Shown here one piece after another: positions 59,108-64,000 of a DNA stretch of 64,000 nucleotides. Position 1 is the first letter of the stretch, and each line of letters opens with the position of its first letter. Below the pieces are notes generated by a model. The model searched no databases. It saw only the letters and a program-made list of their open reading frames with translations, and was not told where the DNA came from. The position numbers and the translations under genes are program-made. The stretch is from Owenia fusiformis (taxonomy: Eukaryota > Annelida > Polychaeta > Sabellida > Oweniidae). The stretch spans positions 39,151,936-39,215,935 of the forward strand of contig CAIIXF020000006.1 of assembly GCA_903813345.2 (NCBI GenBank), given 5' to 3'.

Positions 59108-59637
59108 CAGGGTCAGACAAAAAAGGTAACCCAAACAAGTTTTAATAACTCAGTCTTCTAATATGGGTTTTAAGCCATATTTTGCACAAATGAATTTTGT
59201 TCACTGTTCTTTCATTGGTCTATTTCGAATGATCAAGCTCGCAATGGTAATTTTTAAAAACATGCTCCAAAATGGTCATTTTAAAAAAACATGCTCCAAA
59301 TGCCAAAACATACCAAAATAACACAATCTGAATTCCCAAAATTGTACCTTTGTGGCTTCACTAAAACAATAGAGTAGAAGGAAAATGAGAGAAATTACAC
59401 AAGATATTTGTGAGTGTGTTGTCAGAAAACTTCACCCGATACGTTCAAGTTTGCTTTCAAGACAAGACCGGCATTTCGGGCATGTTTGGTAAAATGACCA
59501 TGAAATGTTCACCGTTTTTGAGAAGACCAATGAAACTTATATTGAATAAGATTTAATTGTGCGAAATACGATCTTAAACCCATACTGGATGACTGAAATA
59601 TAAAGATTTGTTGAGGTTACCTTTTTGGATCACCCTG
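59108..59637. mobile_element. Mariner-type MITE, 530 bp
   Basis: The ends CAGGGTCAGACAAAAAAGGTAACC and (inverted) CAGGGTGATCCAAAAAGGTAACC differ by small changes. TA flanks both sides (59106-59107 and 59638-59639). The CAGGGTG terminus is shared with the mariner-like element at 3694. No transposase. Confidence 0.8.
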
Positions 59638-59724
59638 TATATCAATAATTACACGTTAAACATATCTTCTGTGACAAGCAAATTGTTTTACAAAGACATT
59701 TGTGTTATTTAGTTCTTATTTACT

Positions 59725-59985
59725 ATACAAGAGTAGATGAAAAAATTTCTAACCGTTGGCTCTAGATTTTATAATAAGAGGGGTTGGATCCTAAAACTTT
59801 AACACAAGACAGGGTAGTTAGTTTGCTTGATACTCTATAGCTATGAGTTTCATATAAATTATATGAAACTCATAGAGTTTCAAGCAAACTAACTACCCTG
59901 TCTCTTGTTAAAGTTTTAGCATCCAACTCCTCTTATTATAAAACCTAGAGCCAACGGTAAGAAACTTTTTGATCGATCCTTGTAT
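59725..59985. repeat. 261-bp near-perfect palindrome
   Basis: Arms of about 120 bp ('ttctaaccgttggctctag ... tagttagtttgcttga') return inverted with few changes around the centre 'ttcatataaattatatgaa' (about 59850). ATACAAG / CTTGTAT mark the outer ends. Probably a foldback MITE. Confidence 0.8.
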
Positions 59986-61040
59986 GTATACTCAAAATAT
60001 TTTTTTAATCAGTAGAGACTTATGATTACTAGAGTATACAGGCGAGGTAACCTACATCTGATCTGGATTGGACAATACAATTAAACCAAAAGTCATTTTT
60101 ATAGCAATGATAGTTTGTGTGATATGTGTTTTGAACAAGGACTTTCACATGATGAGGAATTATGCCTGACATTATAAACTTATTTAGTTTCGATTGCACT
60201 TATGAAGAGAGTGGTGAGTAGGTAAACTAAACTTATGATGAATACACTGTGGAGGAACTCTTCAAAATGTTACGTAAACGGTCGCTGTTTTAATCATGAC
60301 GATCTTGAATATGAATACAAATGAAACTTTGTCATGATATATTATCTAGTCCTTGTCACTTTGCCATAATGTTATACCCACAATAAATTGAAAAGAGTAG
60401 ACAGATGTCCAAACTTATGTTCACATACAGACTAGTCCCAAAGATGAGTGATTTATAGAGAGCGGTTTCATGACGTTTTCAATGCGGTTTGGCGGTACCA
60501 ATGCGTTATCAATGCGTTCCGACCGGTGAAAACCCGGTTAAAGGAAGGTATAAACCCGTTGAAAACACGGTGACAATGGTAAGCCACTACTCTTTAAACA
60601 CGTTAGCCCGGTACTAGGTCGGTATAAAGCCGATGCAGACCCGGTATAAACCCGGTCATAAATTCAAAAAGAAATGCGACCGTCGCTGAATCGTCACCGT
60701 CTTGCCATAATTAGCCACACGGTGGCGAACGGTGAGCCTACACGGCAAGTGTGACCACAGCATTACAGGACACTGTGCGATCGCCGGCCGGGTTGTTAAC
60801 GGGCTTTGAACAGTGACTGGCCGATGCTCTGTCCCACATCGGCCGGAGCTCGGCCGCTGTCCATTAAAAAACCTCGTCCTCTGGTTGTCTCAGATGCACG
60901 GGACATCGGCCGATACTCGGCCGTGCACCGGCCGACGTGTTTTCCGATGTGGTTACGATGGGGCTGCGATGACATTGTGATGATCTGAGGAGACAAAACC
61001 TGAAATATTTTGTAAAAATAGCAGTCCCTTGTTGAAATGA

Positions 61041-62322
61041 TGTTGAAGACATGAAGTTTTACCTTAGAATGCTGAATCGTTTAAATCAACTGAATTGTCC
61101 CTATGTTGTGGCAGAAGAACTAGCCGTTTGATTGTAGTTTGAAGAAGTTATGACATGAGACATGAGAATTCGTAGAAATTTCCAGGTGTCGTCCGCCATA
61201 TTGGATTGCATTCGAAAATAGTCTCACTTGACGACCAATACGTTTCGATGTTAAAATGTGATTCAACGCATTAAATATGGAATCTTCTACATAATAACTT
61301 AAAGATGAACTCTATGATCGTAATTATATATATGACGGCGATGTATGATACCGATAGCGTGGTAAAAATGGTGATTCTAGATTGACAATGGTGCGTGACG
61401 TCATTAATAATGCGTTCGTGATTGGTTCCTCTATAAAAGAGTGAGGCGGGGAATTTGAATTGTCTTTGGCATTGGTAACTCGGAGTGGCAACACGGACTC
61501 TGAATGGTGAGAGTCCGCGACAGCCCTATTAATGTTATTTGTAATATAATTTCCCGTCCCAAGTGTGTGTGAATGTTTGGAATTGTGTTTGAAATTGGTT
61601 TTGATGACATTTTGGTAGTGTTCTTTGAATAATTGTGTGTAGAAGTCCGCGACTGGTCCGCGACTTTTGTTAGAAAAGTCCGCGACTTTTGATGATTGTT
61701 GGATTTGTAATTCATGCTCTAGAATTGTATATCCCAGTGTGTGGATAGTGTTTCTAATTGTCTATGAATGATTTTTGAGGTATAATAACAGTGTGAAATG
61801 TGACGTTTAGTACGCGACTGAATGGAATAACTGACAGCTGATTTGGTCTAGACGTTTCTGGGCAATCGTGGTCAATTACCGAACAAATTTAGAGTCTTTC
61901 ATATAGTGAGTGACTATTGGTATGTGATTGATTGGGAATAAAAGGCACATTGATAATTCAGTTAGTATACATATATTGGCAAGAAACACTTAAAGAAGCA
62001 AGAACTTGGACCGCTACCATTATATTGATTAGTTCTTGGAATATGCACTGAGTGACCTTTGTGTGTGTGAAACCTGGTTGTTAGGGGATATTGGATGTGG
62101 AATAAATACTGATTGATGAATTATTAGTGGAGATATCATAGCAGTGACATATCTTCTACATATATTAGAGACATTTTGAATAGATAATCATCTTAATTGA
62201 GTGATTTAAGTGTACATATTATAGGTTAATAAACGTGTATATAGTATTGAATATAAACTAAGTGTCAGTTTCCTGAGTTAGCATCTGGGTCTAGTTGTGT
62301 AGAGACCTTGCATGCTACAACA
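61041..62322 (+). mobile_element. Possible solo LTR inserted in the outer Harbinger element
   Basis: Begins TGTTGAAG and ends CTACAACA, nearly inverted termini, with TGA on both sides. It interrupts the GC-rich Harbinger sequence, which resumes at 62323. It contains a CRE/CCAAT/TATA promoter and AATAAA signals near 62100 and 62229. A 'tccgcgact' motif recurs at about 61510-61690. The target duplication is only 3 bp, so this is tentative. Confidence 0.35.
61396..61439 (+). promoter_or_regulatory. CRE/CCAAT/TATA promoter
   Basis: TGACGTCA at 61396-61403, ATTGG (inverted CCAAT) at 61421-61425 and TATAAAAG at 61432-61439 lie in the order and close spacing of a polymerase II core promoter. Transcription would run rightward from about 61465. 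No conserved protein follows. Confidence 0.5.
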
Positions 62323-62499
62323 TGATGAGGGAGCTCGGTGAGAGCCCGGTGAAATTTAACTCCGAAGTTAAAATTTCACCGAGCTACCACCGATGCGGTT
62401 TTAAGCAACAAACGCCACGGATGTCCGGCCGAGTTCGGTGAAAATTGCATCGCTGGCTCATCGTAACCTCATCGGCCGGGCTATGTTACTAGGCCATAA

Positions 62500-64000
62500 G
62501 ACACGCTCATACCGCCAATCCAATGTTTGGTAAGCTGCATCTCATAGGAAAATGGACAATAAATAAAAGGTAATATTAGGCCACTATCATTTCCCTTGGA
62601 TGGTTAAAATCGTTACTAAGATGTTCTAGCAGGCGGAATTGGCCCAGAATTTTAGTTGAAATATATATTTTATGTCCAGATTAAGAGATAAGTAAAACGT
62701 ATGATGGTTTTCGATTTGTTTTTCTCATTCGTACTCTCTTTAATTGATAACGAGCCATACATCAGACATACTTGGGCCGGTAAATGTATGTCATATGCAT
62801 AATATATTAAGTGTCAAATTATTAGGTCAAAATAGCACTTTTGAACAGCAAAATCTCCACATAAACGCTGTCCTAAAAGATCCGATGTTATCGGACATCG
62901 GACCAGATGTGATCGATGAGCAATATTCTAAAATTCCGAAAATATCTTGATTAAAGGATCACAGAATTCGAACATTACTTGAGTAAAATCTGTTGAGATC
63001 CGATGATATCGTCGAGTTTATGACGTGCTGATGATGAAATGGTGTTAGGGCTACTTTTGGGAGTTTACGAACCTTGATTTAATTGCCTTTATTAGAAGGG
63101 TTCCTCGTTATTAATACTATTGTAACATTTTGAACCAGACTGACACAGTAGAAATTAGCCTATCAACACTGTGATACCAGAGTCTGACACTCAAAGCTAA
63201 TGATCAGAAATGACTGATTAAGAGACTGCAATAGATGCAGAGATCTTAACTGATAAAATGTAACGTTAAGTTTGTAAGATCCTTTGGTCAGACTAAACAT
63301 GATCTAAAACAAATATACTACTAAGATATCAACAAAATTACACCCTGTGTGTGGTCTGTACTTGTTAAAAATGATTTAAAGGGGCAAAATCAATTTTCCT
63401 CGGGATATTTGACAAAACAGTCATGGGGTCTAACAGTCACTTCTAATGAAGCATAACAATCATACTCAAGGGGCGAGGAGGGAAATTCTCAATAAATGGA
63501 GTATAGTTGGTTTGGCAGCATTTTCAGTTAGGGGAGAGTCTTGGATGAAATTTCCACCTAGGTGATAGCTTCACAGAGTGGTAGGAAGTTCTTTTTTTGA
63601 AGAGTTAGCCCCCTACCCCACAAAAACACCCCATCCCGGGGAAAAAAATTGTTCACACTAAATAACCTTAGATATTTTGATGTTTGTAAGTGGCATACAT
63701 AGATATTATATATATGAATCATTTGCAGTATAATTGATGCCGATTACTCCTAAAAAAATTGAATTTTAGTACAAAGTGTGTACCCCAGGGGGCAAATTCG
63801 TGACCAATTTCCTTACTATTTTGATTCTAACTTTTCAACTAGACACTGTAAGAGGTTGAAAAAATTCATGTGAAGTGCCCAATAGAAGGGTTAGTAACCC
63901 TAAAAGATGCAAAGCCATGGAAGAAGTAGGAGCTGAGAAAATAATTGTTGATTTTTCGAAAAATTTGACATTTTTGACAACTGGATTTTGTGTATGACTA
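62500..64000. other. Noncoding stretch to the end of the window
   Basis: Only short open frames and no repeat family recognised within this window. Confidence 0.5.

Larger units (their letters stand above)
56713..60762 (+). mobile_element. Inner Harbinger element carrying the transposase, 4050 bp
   Basis: The left end (GGTCACACTAGCCGTGTAGG, then cccaccgttcgccaccgtgt) is matched by the reverse complement of the right end (about 60700-60762) over about 60 bp. TTA flanks both sides (56710-56712 and 60763-60765). Subterminal 'cggtataaacccgg'-like repeats occur at 60440-60660. It contains the transposase gene, a MITE and a palindrome. A Myb/SANT-like partner gene, usual in Harbinger elements, is not visible. 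Confidence 0.75.
56466..62496. mobile_element. Outer Harbinger-type element, 6031 bp including nested insertions
   Basis: The left end TGGCCTAGTCACATAGCCCG and the reverse complement of the right end differ at one of 20 positions. TAA flanks both sides (56463-56465 and 62497-62499), the 3-bp TWA duplication of PIF/Harbinger elements. Its own sequence is GC-rich with many 'cggccg' and 'gagctcggtga' motifs (56466-56709, 60766-61040, 62323-62496). The rest is inserted material. It carries no protein of its own. Confidence 0.8.

Noticed and set aside
1-64000. tRNA, rRNA or other structured RNA genes
   Set aside because: No B-box-like GGTTCGA context or cloverleaf was found by eye; a dedicated search could still find one.

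Overview
This is animal nuclear DNA: AT-rich, intron-rich and loaded with transposable elements and minisatellites, with no bacterial features. Dispersed repeats carrying CCGTCCGTCCGTC runs and a TTAGCTCACATGGTG-type terminus (8.1-9.2 kb, 9.8 kb) resemble repeats I associate with molluscan genomes, so a marine mollusc or related lophotrochozoan is my guess, held at low to moderate confidence.

One host gene is clear: a heterotrimeric G-protein alpha subunit on the + strand, 23191-35618, 8 coding exons, 366 residues, related to the Gi/o group. Its exon lengths (43, 142, 129, 130 and 154 nt for exons 2, 3, 5, 6 and 7) and phases match the classical Gi/o layout. A TATA-type promoter lies at about 22989-23041, just after a 3.5 kb purine-rich minisatellite. 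The last two exons sit in a block of about 5.2 kb (33031-38191) that is tandemly duplicated downstream (38192 to about 55303). The downstream copy holds an intact exon 7' and an exon 8' with a 1-nt deletion. It has also gained a 489-bp MITE, a 7.9 kb LTR retrotransposon, a LINE lacking reverse transcriptase, and expanded minisatellites. The upstream copy keeps the corresponding empty sites for several of these.

Layout. 1-3.3 kb: nothing recognised. 3.3-7.6 kb: a dispersed repeat split by a mariner-like element with about 270-bp inverted repeats, itself split by a 5'-truncated LINE. 8.0-10.6 kb: more dispersed repeats, one nested in another. 10.6-19.3 kb: mostly noncoding, with a hairpin element, a 638-bp element with inverted termini and a copy of a CRE-containing repeat. 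19.3-22.8 kb: two related minisatellites. 23.0-55.3 kb: the G-alpha gene and its duplicated 3' block. 56.5-62.5 kb: a Harbinger-type element holding a second, transposase-encoding Harbinger element (428-residue HARBI1-like protein in two exons). This interval also holds a small mariner-type MITE, a 261-bp palindrome and a possible solo LTR with a CRE/CCAAT/TATA promoter. 62.5-64 kb: nothing recognised.

The points most worth following up are the duplicated exon 7-8 cassette (the same architecture used for alternative splicing in vertebrate GNAO1), the threefold repeat of the exon 5 splice acceptor, and the apparently young gag-protease-only LTR element with very long LTRs. Coordinates, reading frames and repeat comparisons were worked out by eye; no database search was run.
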